This document shows, one piece after another, positions 1-11,730 of a stretch of DNA of 64,000 nt. Origin of the DNA: Erinaceus europaeus (lineage: Eukaryota > Chordata > Mammalia > Eulipotyphla > Erinaceidae); contig NW_026647184.1 in NCBI RefSeq assembly GCF_950295315.1, forward strand, positions 5,001 through 69,000, written 5' to 3'. The notes beneath the pieces were generated by a model. It made no database searches. It worked only from the letters and a program-made list of their open reading frames with translations, and was not told where the DNA came from. The first letter of the stretch is position 1. Every line of letters begins with the position of its first letter. Position numbers and translations under genes: made by a program.

Positions 1-1145
1 CCAAAAAAACAAACACAAAGATTCGAGAAAATCTAGGCATATAAATCCATGATAAAACTTGATATAAAGACAATCTTCCAAGAAAATACTAAAATGAAAT
101 ACACCTCAAATAAGCATGCACAAATAAGTCTATGCAGTGCAATGCATCAACCAGAAGACAGAGCTCACATTGTTATATCAATTCATACTGAAAAAAACAA
201 TTGGCAAGATTCAGCACTCAATGTGAAAAAACTACAACCTTTAGCTCAAAAGTCTTTATCACCATAACTATTCCACATAGGCCTGGGAGGACTTCAACAG
301 TACGATCAGGCAAGTGCAGCTATCAAAGAAACTAATAGTCATACAAGCCTACAAAGTAAGTTACAATGAAAAGAATAGATATTAGAAGTCACTGAAAGTT
401 AACTATGCTAAGACATTTTGTTACATAAAGAATCAAGAAACCCTCAAAAGTCAGAAGAAAATAGGGGGCATCTTATAACAAATTGTAGAATATATACTCT
501 TATTGTGAGAAGCATGAAAATTATGGCAAATGACCTCATTAAAATGCTGTTCATAGCAGCACAAAATGATGTACATTTACAAACTATGTAAACAAACTGA
601 CTTAGTAAACGTAATTCTGCCTTTCGTACAGGGTCATCCTACTCTGTAATTCTAGGAACATTCATCCTACAATAGCTGTAGCACAGAATGTTATCAGCTA
701 TGACCATGAACTATGAGCTCAGAGATTTGTGGCCACAGACTCAGAATCTATACAGCCTACTGTGCTAAACATGAATGGATACGCCCCAACATCATATTGA
801 TGTGTCACATTTAATTTTATTTTAATTATTTACATGTTTAAGAGCTAGCCACTACCCCAATTTGGCATTTTAGTTCATTTATCAAATGTGACACTATATT
901 ACTAAACTAAACTATATTACTAAATATATATAATATAATATAAATATATATAATAAAATATATATAATAAAAATATATATAATATAATATAAACTATATT
1001 ACTAAATTTATCTAGTCTAGAATCTATTTTTATACCAATAGCAAACAGGGAAGCAAATTTGAAAAACATCAGATAAAGTCAGCTGCTATTTCACTGATCT
1101 GAGAGAATAAAGGGATAAGGAAGGATACTTAGAAGTATCTACCCC
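1..1145. other. Gene-free AT-rich DNA with a paralogous patch
   Basis: I see no gene here. An (AT)-rich low-complexity tract lies at about 893-1010. Bases about 200-355 (TTGGCAAGATTCAGCACTCA onward) are closely similar to about 13883-14020, where the patch leads directly into a CCAAT array. This suggests that both flanks belong to one old duplicated segment that also contains the array. Confidence 0.6.
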
Positions 1146-2785
1146 TTGTGGGTGATTGCCAACCATTGCCAAGAATGGCGCATGGAGACCTCCCCACCTA
1201 AGTGGACAGCATCTGCAAGGCCTGGCCTTCGGGGTCCTGGGATGCAATATGATTTGCAGTTAAAAGAAGCATGCTCCACAAAGGCCACCTCTGGGCTTCA
1301 ATTAGTGGGCTTCCTTCAGAAGGCCCAGCCAGTTAACTGCCCAGGATTTAATAGGTGAGATATTAGGACATGCCTAGAATGCCTGCAAGCAATCTCATTG
1401 GCCACTGTCCTTGGACACACACAGGAGGATCAATGCCGCAAGTCAGTGATTGGCCAGTGGTCTTGAGAACCGCCTACCTGATTCTCCCCCACGTGATCAC
1501 TGGACAGCCTTTGAAAGACTGCAGGTAAGCCATTTCTGCTCCAATCTGATTGGGCTGGTTCCATAGATAAGCCACCACAACCCCATTTCTAGGCTGCCAC
1601 TGCTAGGCCACTTTCTGAGGACTGCACTATAATAGGCCAGTTCTTAAGGTGTGCCCAGTAAGGTCATGGCTCCCTCTGGGGCTCCATCAAAAAGTCCAAC
1701 CCTAGGTGCTCATTGGAAAGCATCCAGGTGGCCACGTCTAAGGCACTTATGCTGGACCCTGATAGAACGGTTTTCAAAGGCACTCCTCCCCAGAGCAGGC
1801 AACCTGGCTTTCATTGGTGGGCTGCTCTCTGAGGCCCACCCATTACAACATTGCCTGTGCTGATAGACCACCTCTTGGGCCACACCCCTGAAGGTCACTG
1901 CTCCTGATCTGTTTGGCCAGCAGTCTAGAGGTATGCTCAAGGGGACGTTAACTCACAGTCATTGGGCAATGACTCTAAGGTCCATCCCAAGGACATTCTG
2001 CTGTACACTGACTGGCCTGTTTCTCCAAACACAACCCCCACAGATCCTATCTGGTCTCTCATTGATGCACTGTTTTCTGAGGCACCTCCTCTGGACAGTG
2101 CCTGTGCTCTGATAGGCCTGGATCTTTGGGCATGCCCAGAAACCCAGCTGGCACTCCCATTCACCATTGATTCTAGGGCACTTTGCCTATGCCTGAGTAT
2201 CACGCTTATTTTGCTCTCTTTTGGACAATCAACAGAATGCAGCTGAGCATGGGAATTCACAAGCTCTCAATGGAGTCTTCCCAGAAAAAGAGAGAAGCAC
2301 CATCCACTTGGAAAGCCAAATGGGGGAGCACTACACACAAGAGGAAATAACAGATGTCATGGGCAGCCTATATGCAGTACGAACCTTAACATCCATGGGG
2401 CAAAAGTCTGAGCTCTGCTCATTCTACAAAATCTATACACAAAACGATGTGCTTTGCTGCCACCTTGCGGACACATAGCAGAATGCAGCTAAGCTTCCCA
2501 TGCCACTCTCAATTCAGTCTTCAAAGAAAATTACAGAAAGCATGGGAATGGGAAGATCTAAGGTGAGGATCACTTTGGAGAAGGATCAGTATCCAGAATG
2601 CAATGTGACATACATGCAAAAGCACTTTTGCACACTGAACTGGCTTTGGCATGGCACAACCCATGTTTAAGCCAAGTCCCTAAGACAGGCAGGCTTTTGT
2701 GCTGGGGGAGTCTTCTCTCAGTTTCTGTCTGCCTCTCACACTCAAATCTATTCATTGGCACGTGAGAGTAAGTGTGCTGTGCATT
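1146..2785 (+). repeat. CCAAT/GC-box array, copy 1, with trailer
   Basis: This is a degenerate tandem array of units of about 50 bp, each with an ATTGG-like core (CTCATTGGCC, CTGATTGGGC, CCCATTGGTG) followed by a decayed GC box (CATGCCC, CACACCC). From about 2215 the array gives way to a non-tandem trailer with CAGAATGCAGCTGAGC and, at about 2690-2785, a segment reading CTCTCACACTCAAATCT then TTCATTGGCACGTGAG. The same order recurs at 6640-8350, 14030-16000 and 49750-51190. The open frames of 60-107 codons inside it are not preserved between copies as proteins, since a period near 50 is not a multiple of three. I recognise no known family. Confidence 0.75.
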
Positions 2786-3032
2786 GGGTGCAACCGCATG
2801 TTTTCATTTATTGATTATAGGATAAACACAGGAATTGAGAGGGAAGAGTGAGAAAGTGAGGAATAAGACAAAGAGACATCTGCAGCCCTGCTAAAGCACT
2901 CATGATTTCTCCCTGCATGTGGTCATCAGGGACTTCTACCTGAAACTTAGTGCGCTTCAATGTGTACACATATCCACTTATCTGATTGATAAAAAGGGAT
3001 AAGGAAGGATACTTAGACGTAGTAATAGGCTC
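2786..3032. repeat. Repeat interval paralogous to 8356-8600
   Basis: This stretch (GATAAACACAGGAATTGAGAG and onward, with CAGCCCTGCTAAAGCACTCA) matches about 8356-8600 and, more distantly, 18900-19130. It looks like an old minus-strand tRNA-type SINE. The last six bases, AGGCTC (3027-3032), are the left target-site duplication of the LTR that follows. Confidence 0.6.
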
Positions 3033-3420
3033 TGACAGTCCCTGTTCAGGTGCCAGATTCTGGGCTAGATTCTCGGGTGGGAGAGAGATGGCCAGGGACT
3101 CACGGCTAAGCGGGGATGCAAGGTTGGCTTTATTCATCTACATTTATAGTCTCCAGGAAGACAGTGGTAGGGTGTAAAACAGGATGTGACTAGGAGAGGG
3201 GGTGGAGTGAAGAGAGTGCAAACCAGGGGGATTAAATGGTGGAAAACAGAGTGTGACTAGGAGAGGGGGGACTGAGTGGAAAAAGAGCTTGACCCAGTAG
3301 GGATTAAAACAATTAAAACAATGATCATGTAAATAGACCACAGAGTTAAGCAATACAAAGGAACCTAACGTGATCATCAAAACAGAGTGTCTTCTAAGCA
3401 GAATTGAAAGCATACCACCA
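3033..3420 (-). mobile_element. Solo LTR, class II (ERV2/IAP-like) type
   Basis: The 388-bp insertion is bounded by TG and CA (TGACAG at 3033, CCACCA at 3420) and flanked by perfect 6-bp direct repeats, AGGCTC at 3027-3032 and 3421-3426. The paralogous locus at about 8578 reads GTAATAGGCTCTGAAGTAAA without the insert, which is a natural empty site. Read on the minus strand it starts TGGTGGTATGC, has a TATAAA-like motif near 3145 and an AATAAA signal at 3129-3134, then AGTCCCTGGCCATCT. This matches the architecture and parts of the sequence of the plus-strand LTR at 14721-15155. TG..CA ends with 6-bp duplications are typical of betaretrovirus-like ERVs. No internal viral sequence remains. Confidence 0.85.
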
Positions 3421-3454
3421 AGGCTCTGACTTAAAAGAATCTCCTTTGTATTCA

Positions 3455-3660
3455 AAACCAGGCAAAAGACCAGTTAGTGGAACACCCAGTTAAGTGCACA
3501 CACTAAAGTGCACAAAAAGACCTAGTTTGAAGACCCTGGTCTCCACCTAGCTCAGGAATAGTTATAGGTGGTAAATAGGAATGCAGGAGTTTGTCTCCTT
3601 CTCTGTCTCATCCTATACTTTCTAGATCTGTCTTGACACAATAAAAATAAATATCCTAAA
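3455..3660 (+). mobile_element. tRNA-derived SINE (variant, diverged)
   Basis: The stretch reads TTAAGTGCACACACTAAAGTGC, then AGACCTAGTTTGAAGACCC as a decayed B box, then a pyrimidine-rich body (TCTCCTTCTCTGTCTC) and an A-rich tail ending AATAAAAATAAAT. Closely related copies occur at about 4790-4945, 6110-6265 and 8937-9090, at the same position relative to neighbouring repeats. The copies in this part of the window were therefore carried along by segmental duplication. Confidence 0.7.
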
Positions 3661-4009
3661 GACAATAAAGCTTATAAACACAATCACTAATATGTGCCTG
3701 TGGCTGTAAATAAACTAGTTTAATTTCCAGAATTATCAGAGAGCTGAGCAGTATCTGGTCTGTCTTTGTCTCTATCAAATCATAATTATCTAATTTTCTC
3801 TACTTAATATAAATTAAACATTACATAAACTTTTCCTTATAAGACTGGAACTTTAGGGAGTGGGGAACTGGTACACCTGGCTAAGGGCACATAGTATGAT
3901 GCACTAGATAAAAAGTAGAAAATGCATCTTGGGGGTTGGGCTGTAGTGAAGAGGGATTAATAGACTCAGCCTAAAGTTCATTTCATAAAATGCCTATGAA
4001 GAACTACAG

Positions 4010-4785
4010 TTTGCTGCCACCTTGTGGGCACACAGCAGAACACAATTGAGCTCCCATTCGGCTGCTCCCAGGCGGCCATGGGCTGCTCTGAGGACTACCC
4101 TTGCAACACTGCCTGTGCTCTGATAGAGGATCTTTAAAGATCACTGCCCAGATTCTGTGGATAGGGTATGGAGCCTCCCCACCGCAGTGGACAGCATCTC
4201 CAAGACCTGGCCTTGAGTGCCCTTGGCTGGACTATGATTTGCACTTAGAGGAAGCATGCTCAACAGAAGCCAACTCTGGGCTTCCATTACTGTCCATCCT
4301 TCAGAACACCTACCCACAGTTAACGGCCCAGGCTCTGCTAGGTCAGAGGCTCAGCATATGCCTAGAATGCCTGCCAGAAATCTCACTGGCCAGTGTCCTT
4401 GGACACTGGATTTGCCAGTGGTCTTGAGAACTGAAAACCTGGCCCTCCACGCATGGTCAATGGATCACCTCTTAAAGACCGCCCATATGGCACTTCTGCT
4501 CAAATCTGATTGGGATGGATATATAGACAAGTCCCAACAACCCCATTTCTAGGCTCCCATTGCTAAGTCACTTTCAGAAGACTGTCCTCTAACAGGCCAA
4601 TTCTTAAGGCATGCCCAGGAAGGTCATCATTCCCTCTGGGGCTCCACTCACAAGTTCAACCAGTTATTCATTGGACAGCAATGTGGACCACCTCCAAGGC
4701 ACTTCTGCTAGACCCTGATAGGATAACTTTCAAAGGCACTCCTCCCCAGAACAGGCAACTGGGCTCTCATTGCTGGGGTAATCAG
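4010..4785 (+). repeat. CCAAT/GC-box array, copy 2
   Basis: Degenerate units of about 50 bp are visible, with cores such as CTCACTGGCCAGTG, CTGATTGGGATGG, CCCATTGCTAAG and TTATTCATTGGACAGC. GC boxes have decayed to CATGCCC or ACCGCCC. The array starts just after a CTGCCACCTTGTGGGC landmark and ends at about 4785 against the next SINE. It is close in sequence to 5310-6105. Confidence 0.75.
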
Positions 4786-5309
4786 AGTGAACGCACTACA
4801 TTTCACAAAGACCTAGGTTGAAGACCCTGGTCGCCACCTAGCTCAGGAAAAACTATAGATGGTAAATAGGGCTGCAGGAGTTTCTGTCTACTGCTCTGTC
4901 TCACCCTATACTTTCTAGATCTGTCTTGACACAATAAAAGTAAATATTTTAAAGAGAATAAACTTTATAAACCCAATCACTAACATGTGCCTGAGACTGT
5001 AAAGAAACTATTTCAATTTCCAGATTTATCAGAGAGCTGAGCAGTATCCGGTCTGTCTTTGTCTCTATCATATCATAATTCACTCTCAGATTTGCTCTCC
5101 TTAGTATAAATCAATTACTTAAACGTCTCCATATAAGACTGGAACTTTAGGGAGTGGGGCACTGGTGCACCTGGCTAAGGGCACATAGTGTGATGCACAA
5201 AGTAAAAAGTAGAAAATGCATCTTCTTGGGTGTTGGGCTGTAGTGAAGAGGGTTTAGTAGACACAGCTTAAAGTTCATCTCATATAATGCCTACACAGAA
5301 CTAGTGTTT

Positions 5310-6105
5310 CCTGCCACCTTGTGGCCACACAGCAGAACACAGTTGAGCTCCCATTCAACTGCTCTCAGGCCTACCACGGGCTATGTGAGGACTGCCCTTG
5401 CAACACTGCCTGTGCTATGATAGAGGATCTCTAAAATCACTGCTCCTATTCTGTGGATGGGGTATGGAGCCTCCCCACCGCAGTGGACAGCATCTCCAAG
5501 ACCTGGCCTTGAGTGCCCTTGGCTGGACTCTGATTTGCACTTAAAGGAAGCATGCTCAACAAAAGCCACCTCTGGGCTTCCATTCATGGCCATCCTTCAG
5601 AACACCTACCCACAGTTAACTGCCCAGGCTCTGCTAGGTCAGAGGCTCAGCATATGCCTAGAATGCCTGCCAGAAATCTCACTGGCCAGTGTCCTTGAAC
5701 ACGCCCAAGAGGATCAGTGCCAAGGGAGAGTGATTGGCCAGTGGTCTTGAGAACTGAAAACCTGGCCCTCCATGCATGGTCAATGGACAATCTCTTAAAG
5801 ACCGCCCATATGGCACTTCTGCTCAAATCTGATTGGGATGGATATATAGACAAGTCTCAACAACCCCATTTCTAGGCTCCCATTGCTAGGTCACTTTCAG
5901 AGGACTGCCCTCTAACAGGCCAATTCTTAAGGCATGCCCAGGAAGGTCATCGTTCCCTCTGGGGCTCCACTCACAAGTCCAACCAGTTATTGATTGGACA
6001 GCATCAATGTGGCCCACCTCCAAGGCACTTCTGCTAGACCCTGATAGGATAACTTTCAAAGGCACTCCTCCCCAGAACAGGCAACTGGGCTCTCATTGCT
6101 GGGGT
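5310..6105 (+). repeat. CCAAT/GC-box array, copy 3
   Basis: This is the second member of the 1.31-kb tandem. It contains CTCACTGGCCAGTGTCC, GTGATTGGCCAGTGG (lost in copy 2 by a short deletion), CTGATTGGGATGG and TTATTGATTGGACAGC. It is nearly collinear with copy 2 apart from small indels. One plus-strand frame of 97 codons (5457-5750) is partly shared with the other copies, as expected from recent duplication, and I do not read it as a gene. Confidence 0.75.
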
Positions 6106-6639
6106 AATCAGAGTGAACGCACTACATTGCACAAAGACCTAGGTTGAAGACCTTGGTCTCCACCTAGCTCAGGAAAAACTATAGGTGGTAAATAGGGCTG
6201 CAGGAGTTTCTGTCTACTGCTCTGTCTCACCCTATACTTTCTAGATCTGTCTTGACACAATGAAAATAAATATTTTAAAGAGAATAAACTTTATAAACGC
6301 AATCACTAACATGTGCCTGAGACTGTAAAGAAACTATTTCAATTTCCAGATTTATCAGAGAGAGCTAAGCAGTATCTGGTCTGCCTTTGTCTCTATCATA
6401 TCATAATTCTCTCTCAGATTTGCTCTCCTTAATATAAATTAAATATTACTTAAACTTCTCCATATAAGACTGGAACTTTAGGGAGTGGGGCACTGGTGCA
6501 CCTGGCTAAGGGCACATAGTATGATGCACAAAATAAAAAGTAGAAAATGCATCTTCTTGGGTGTTGGGCTGTAGTGAAGAGAGTTTAGTAGACACAGCTT
6601 AAAGTTCATCTCATAAAATGCCTACACAGAACTACTGTT

Positions 6640-8350
6640 TCCTGCCACCTTGTGGCCACACAGCAGAACACAGTTGAGCTCCCAAACGGCTGCTCTCAGG
6701 CCAGCTATGGGCTTCTATCTGAGGACTGCCCTTGCAACACTGCCTGTGCTCTGATAGAGGATCTCTGGAAGATCACTGCTCCTATTCTGTGGATGGGGCA
6801 TGGATCCCTCCCCACCTCAGTGTACAGCATCTCTAAGACCTGGCCTTGAGTGTCCTTGGCTGGACTCTGATTTGCACTTAAAGGAAGCATGCTCAACAAA
6901 GGCCACCTCTGGGCTCCCATTAGTGAGCTTCCTTCAGAAGGCCCGCCCACAGTTGACTGTCCAAGATCTGATCAGACAGAGGCTTAGGAAATGCCCAGAA
7001 TGCCTGCCATCAATATCATTGGCCAGTATCCTTGGATACGCTCAAGAGGATCAGTGCCCAGGGTCAGTGATATGCCAGTGGTCTTATTTACTGCCCACCT
7101 TACCCTCCCCACATGCTCACTGAACAGACCACCCATATGCCACTTCTGCTCAAATCTTATCTAAGTAACCAGCCCAAACTACCCCATTTCTAGACTATCA
7201 TTCCTAGGTTGCTCTCTGAGGACTGCAAACTAAGAGCCCAATTTTTAAAGCATGCCTAGGAAGGTCATAACTCCCTCTGGGGTTCAAGCCTCAAGAATTA
7301 CCCTAGCTGCCCATTGGAGAGCATCCAGGTGGCCCACTTAGTAGGCCCTTCTGCTGGACCCTGATAGGACGACTTTCAAAGGCTCTTCCCCAGAGCAGGC
7401 AACTCAGCTCTCATTGGCTGCATGCTGAGGCTGAACCACACAACACTGCCTGGGCCATACCCCTGAAACTCACTGCATTTCTGCGATTGGGCGGCAGTCT
7501 AGAGGTACGCCCACAGGGACATGGACTCATGCTCATTGGGCAATGACTCTGTGGTCCATCCCAATGACTGTCTGCTGTACCCTTACTGGCCTGTTTCTGC
7601 AAACACAACCTCCACAACTCCTACCTAGGCTCTTATTGCTGGACTGTTTTCTGAGGCCCCTCCTCTGGACAGTGCCTGTAATCTGATAGGCCAAGCTATT
7701 TGGGCATACCCAGAAACCTAGCTGGCACTACCCCTGGCCATTGGTTCTAGGGCACTTGCCCTATGCCTCAGTCTCGCACTTGTGGACACTCAGCATAATG
7801 CAGCAGAGCATGGGAATTCACAAGCTCTCAATGGAGTCTTCCCAGAAAGAGAAAGAAACCCCATCCACTTGGAAAGCCAAATGGGGGAGCACTACACATG
7901 AAAGGAAATAAAAGAGGTCATGGGGAACCTATGTGGAATATAAAACTTGACATCCACAGGTCAAAGAACTGGAATTCTCATTCTACAAAATCTACACAAA
8001 ACTATGATCTTTTCTGCCACCTTGTGGACATAGCAGAATGCAACTGAGATACACATGCCATTCTCAATGAAGTCTTCACAGGAAATTACACAAAGCCTGG
8101 GAAGAGGAAGAGCAAAGGTGAGGATCGCTTTGGAGAAGGAACCGTATCCAAATGCAATGTGACAAACATACAAAAGCACTTTTGCAGAGAGAACTGGCTT
8201 TTGCATGCCACAACCCAGCTTCAACCCCAGTCCCTAAGACACTGGGGCAGGATTTTGTGCAGGGGAAGTCTTCTTTCTGTTTCTGTCTGCCTGTCTCTCA
8301 CACTCAAATCTCTTCATTGGCACGTGAGTGTAAGCGAGCATGGGTGTAAC
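6640..8350 (+). repeat. CCAAT/GC-box array, copy 4, with full trailer
   Basis: The array runs to about 7790, followed by the trailer: CACTCAGCATAATGCAGCAGAG, GGGAATTCACAAGCTCTCAA, then CCACCTTGTGGACATAGCAG at about 8020, and finally CTCACACTCAAATCTCTTCA then TTGGCACGTGAG at about 8330. It matches copy 1 over both array and trailer, so the trailer is a fixed part of the repeat. Confidence 0.75.
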
Positions 8351-8624
8351 CTCATATTATAATTTATGGATTATTGGATAAACAGATGAATTGAGAGGGA
8401 AGAGACAGTGATAAATAAAACAAAGAGACATTTGGAGCCCTGCTAAAGCACTCATGGAGATTTCTCCTGGCATATGGCCATCAGGGACTTCTGAGACTTT
8501 GTGCACTCCAATGTGTAAACGTACCCAATGACCTGAGATATAGAAAGGGATAATGAAGGATACTTAGAAGTCGTAATAGGCTCTGAAGTAAAAGAATCTC
8601 CTTTGTATTCAAAGCCAGTCAAAG

Positions 8625-8920
8625 GGGAGTCGGGCTGTAGCGCAGAGGGTTAAGCACAGGTGGCGCTAAGCACAAGGACCTGGGTAGGCATCCTGGTTCG
8701 AGGCCTGGCTCCACACCAGCAGGGGGTCGCTTCACAAGCGGAGAAGCAGGTCTGCAGGTTTCTGTCTTTCTCTCCCTCTGTCTTCCCCCTCCCCTCTCCA
8801 TTTCTCTCTGTCCTACCCAACAATGACAACAATAATAACTACAATAAAACAAGGGCAACAAAAGGGAATAAATAAAATAAAATAAAATAAAATAAAATAA
8901 AATAAAATAAAATAAAATAA
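8625..8920 (+). mobile_element. Full-length tRNA-derived hedgehog-type SINE
   Basis: It begins GGGAGTCGGGCTGTAGCGCA (A-box region), has GGTTCGAGGCC as its B box, the CTGCAGGTTTCTGTCTTTCTC body and CTCTGTCCTACCCAACAATG, and ends in an (AAAAT)n tail at about 8868-8920. Flanking direct repeats AAAGCCAGTCAAAG (left) and AAACCAGGCAAAAG (right) fit a target-site duplication of about 14 bp. The paralogous site at about 3452-3470 has the same sequence with no SINE. It is therefore younger than the duplication that produced the two loci. Confidence 0.9.
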
Positions 8921-8936
8921 AAACCAGGCAAAAGAC

Positions 8937-9290
8937 CAGTTAGTGGTCTACCCGATAAAGTGCACGTACTACAGTACACAAGAAGGACTAGGTTAAAGAC
9001 CATGATCTCCACCTACTTCTACACCTACACCTACTTGGTCTACACCTAGGAGTAGTCTCAAACAGAAACTTACTCATTGTTTCTCATATTAAAATAAATT
9101 AAATATTTAATTGTTTTATTATAAGGATGGTACTATAGGCATTGGAGTACAGGTGCACTTGGTTAAGTGCACATAAGATGATGCACAAGGACCTGTGGAT
9201 CGATCTAGGTTTGAGTTCCTGCTCAAAGGCAGTGCTGTGGTGTCACTCACTCTGTACCCCTTTCTTATCCCACTTACTACAATAAGCTTT
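8937..9290 (+). mobile_element. Two diverged SINE copies in tandem
   Basis: The first (to about 9090) is the variant also seen at 3455. The second (about 9127-9290) reads GGTGCACTTGGTTAAGTGCACAT then GGATCGATCTAGGTTTGAGTTCC as a B-box-like stretch and CTCTGTACCCCTTTCTTATCC. Both are too diverged for clear ends. Confidence 0.55.
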
Positions 9291-9296
9291 TTGGGC

Positions 9297-9530
9297 AGAG
9301 TCGGGCAGTAGCAGGTAGTGCGAAGCACAATGACCACTGTAAGCATCCAGGTTTGAGACCCCAGGTCACTATCTGCAGGTAATCACTTCACAATTGGTGA
9401 AGCAGGTCTGCACATGTCTATCTGGACCTTTTTGTGTTCCCCCCCTCAGTCCTATCCAACGATGACAATATCAACAACAATTAATAACCTCAACAATAAA
9501 AGGCAACAAAATGGAATAAATATTTAAAAT
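9297..9530 (+). mobile_element. Diverged hedgehog-type SINE
   Basis: It contains AGAGTCGGGCAGTAGCAGGTA, AGGTTTGAGACCCC (B box), CACTTCACAATTGGTGAAGC, CCTATCCAACGATGACAA and an A-rich tail. An internal 10-20 bp deletion removes part of the tRNA-like head. Confidence 0.75.
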
Positions 9531-9569
9531 ATATATGATTTTATAATATATAATTTTTAAAATAAATAA

Positions 9570-9715
9570 CATCTTGGGGGGCTGGGGGTGGTGCACCTGG
9601 TTAAACGCATGTATTATAATGCAGGTGTCACTCTATCATTCCCTTTCTAGCACCCCTTTGCTCTTGACTTCTGACTGTCTCTATCCAATAAAGATAATTA
9701 AAAAATAATTTAAAA
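9570..9715 (+). mobile_element. Short diverged SINE
   Basis: It reads GGGGGTGGTGCACCTGGTTA, lacks a recognisable B box, then CCCTTTCTAGCACCCC and TGTCTCTATCCAATAAAG before an A-rich tail. It is a truncated or internally deleted member of the second SINE type in this window. Confidence 0.5.
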
Positions 9716-9729
9716 ATAAACTCTTAGGA

Positions 9730-10290
9730 ATACTGAAGGTGGGGTGTGAGACAGCACAAAAGCTGAGCTGAGATGACCAGGCCTGAGTCCCTGTAGTGTT
9801 GTAGAGTGAAGACCTTGTATGTGGGAGGCTCTAGATTACATACTGGAATTTCACAGAATGGAGGACACAGCTCTATAGCCTGTCACTCCCCTACTCTCAC
9901 AACCATAGGACAGGATACTGGAAGGGGGCCTAATGGAAAAAGCAGACCAGGGGCTCCAGCCTGAGGCCTCTATTCCATGGTCATCCCCTTTCCCGCCATG
10001 ATCACAGTGGTACCCTTAGGAGTCTGCCCTTGGGGGGGTGAGCGTGGGCACAACAGACGGCCACCTCCCAGCACCAGGAGCTGGAGCATTTAATCCCAAA
10101 CTTCAAGCAGCTGGGCAGAAGCCAGGCAGATGAGGCTTCACCTAGGCCAGGGCAGTCTCCCTAATCCTAGGGCAGTTATAATGCCCCAGCCCTCTGGAGG
10201 CACATCAAGGCCACAGAAACTTGGTGGGGCTGCGGGTGGGGAATTGGGGAGGGTGGTGGAGGTTAAGCATGATGGCTGCTCATAGGACTG
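9730..10290. repeat. Partial GC-rich block (family of 38-39.5 kb)
   Basis: The stretch GGTGGGGTGTGAGACAGCAC to CTCATAGGACTG matches about 37955-38500: GATGACCAGGCCTGA, GGGAGGCTCTAGATTACATACTG, GGAGACTGGAAGGGGGCC-like text and AGCATTTAATC. It lacks the CpG-rich core with CCAAT box and splice donor found in the full blocks. It lies immediately before an inverted CCAAT array, exactly as the partial block at 40330-41000 does. Confidence 0.6.
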
Positions 10291-10429
10291 ACTGCCTGTT
10301 GTGAAAGATCCATATGGCTGGCCTGTCTCTTTGGTTCCACCCAAGGCAGAGGTGCACCATGGAGGACTACGGGTCCACACAGTCCAGAGAGATGCTCTGT
10401 CTCTCTTCACCTTTGTCTCATTCATATAT

Positions 10430-11395
10430 AAGGGAATGCTCTTTGCAAATGTACATATCATGATAGCTCTGAAACCTCTCTCAGTGTGTTAGGGACTGGG
10501 CTTGATCCTGGGTTGTGTACATAAGGCAAGTTCACTGTGATGTGTGCATTTCCCTCTGCACAAGTGCTTTTGCATGAATGAATGGCACACTGGATTCACA
10601 AGACTTTCTTTCCCTAGTCACTGCCCAACTTGGCTCTTCCCATGTCTGCTTTCTCTGATAACATTCCACTGGAATTTGCAGAATAGGAGCACTACTGTAT
10701 TCTGCTGTGTGCCCACAAGGTGGCAGCATTGTCCAGAAGGCAGGCCTCAGAAAACAGCCCAGAAATGAGACCAGACAAGCGCTAAGGGGTGCATGTTTGG
10801 AGATACACACCAATCAGAGTCCAGCAAAGGCGCTTCTGAGGCAAGCCTTAAAGACACTGCCAAAGGAGCATGAAGGGAGGGCTGGGTAGGCTGTCATTGA
10901 GATTTCTGACCTATCATGAACCAAGAGTACTCACCTTCATAGACTGCCCCTAAGGATTGGCCAATCAGGACAGGCAGTGGTCCTGGGGTGGCGCTCAGAG
11001 AGAAGCTGGCCAATGAGAGCACAGGTTACTACTCTAGGGGGGGCTTTCTCTAAAACACAGCCAATCAAAGTCAAGCAGAAGTGCTGGGGGTATCCTCAGA
11101 GTCCTAACAAGGAGCTTCAGGGAAAGGCACCATAGATGGTCCTGGTATTAGCTTCGAATCACCCAGTAAGAGCACAGACCCTCCCAGTACCTAGGTGGAA
11201 CCAGACAGTCCTTAGCAATGAGAGTAAAGGAAGGGCAAGGGTGCATTGTCACCAGTCCCTAGCCATGTTGAGGGCTGGCTGAAGTTCAGGAGCTGTCACG
11301 GGGGAAGTGAGCCCTTTCCAGATGAATGGCAGTAGGCTTCTTGGAAGTGTGTCAGAGACTGGCAGTGCTGCCTTTCCTGTGGAAGTAGGGCTGTT
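10430..11395 (-). repeat. CCAAT/GC-box array, inverted copy with trailer
   Basis: On the plus strand the trailer comes first (AATGCTCTTTGCAAATGTAC, GGGACTGGGCTTGATCC, AGTGCTTTTGCATGAATGAA, CTGCTGTGTGCCCACAAGG) and then the array, with direct CCAAT cores (GGCCAATCAGGACAG, GGCCAATGAGAGCAC, AGCCAATCAAAGTC) at about 50-bp spacing. This is the mirror image of the plus copies. Between units lie GGGGCGGC-like decayed GC boxes. Confidence 0.75.
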
Positions 11396-11417
11396 CTAGG
11401 GGCCTCTCTGCTCTGTT

Positions 11418-11690
11418 ATCTTTTTTTTTCCTCCTCCAGGGTTATTGCTGGGCTCAGTGCCTGCACCATAAATCCACCGCTCCTGGAGGCCATTTGTTGT
11501 GGTTATTATTATTGCCCTCGTAAACACAATTCGTTGTTGGATAGAACAGAGAGAAATGGAGAGAGACGGGGAAGACATAGAAGGGGAGAGAAAGATAGAC
11601 ACCTGCAGATGTGCTTCACCGCCTGTGAAGTGACTCCCCTGCAGGTGGGGAGCTGAGGGCTCGAACCAGGATCCTTACACCTAACTAAAT
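11418..11690 (-). mobile_element. Hedgehog-type SINE, minus strand, 5' truncated
   Basis: On the plus strand it reads TTGCTGGGCTCAGTGCCTGC (a tail extension seen again near 34960 and 25380), GTTGGATAGAACAGAGAG, CACCTGCAGATGTGCTTC, GACTCCCCTGCAGGTGGG and GGCTCGAACCAGGATCC (B box), then stops before the A box. The 5' end of the element is missing. Confidence 0.8.
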
Positions 11691-11730
11691 TGTAAAAACT
11701 AAAAAAGGGTCAGAGTTATGACACATCCAG

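Larger units (their letters stand above)
3500..7430 (+). repeat. Higher-order tandem repeat, three units of about 1.31 kb
   Basis: The landmark GACCTAG-TTGAAGACC occurs at about 3520, 4820 and 6137, and the CCAAT-array landmark CTGCCACCTTGTGG at about 4013, 5312 and 6643. Start-to-start spacing is 1.30-1.33 kb. Each unit holds an old SINE, an AT-rich linker (TCTAGATCTGTCTTGACACAAT), a second SINE-like stretch (GGAACTTTAGGGAGTGGGG) and a CCAAT array of about 780 bp. Units 2 and 3 are visibly more alike than unit 1. The third unit runs on into a complete array plus trailer. Confidence 0.8.

Noticed and set aside
4101..7123. Similar plus-strand open frames of about 97-108 codons in consecutive CCAAT arrays (4101, 5457, 6800)
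   Set aside because: They reflect recent duplication of the arrays. The 50-bp period is not a multiple of three, older copies do not keep the frame, and there is no protein signature.
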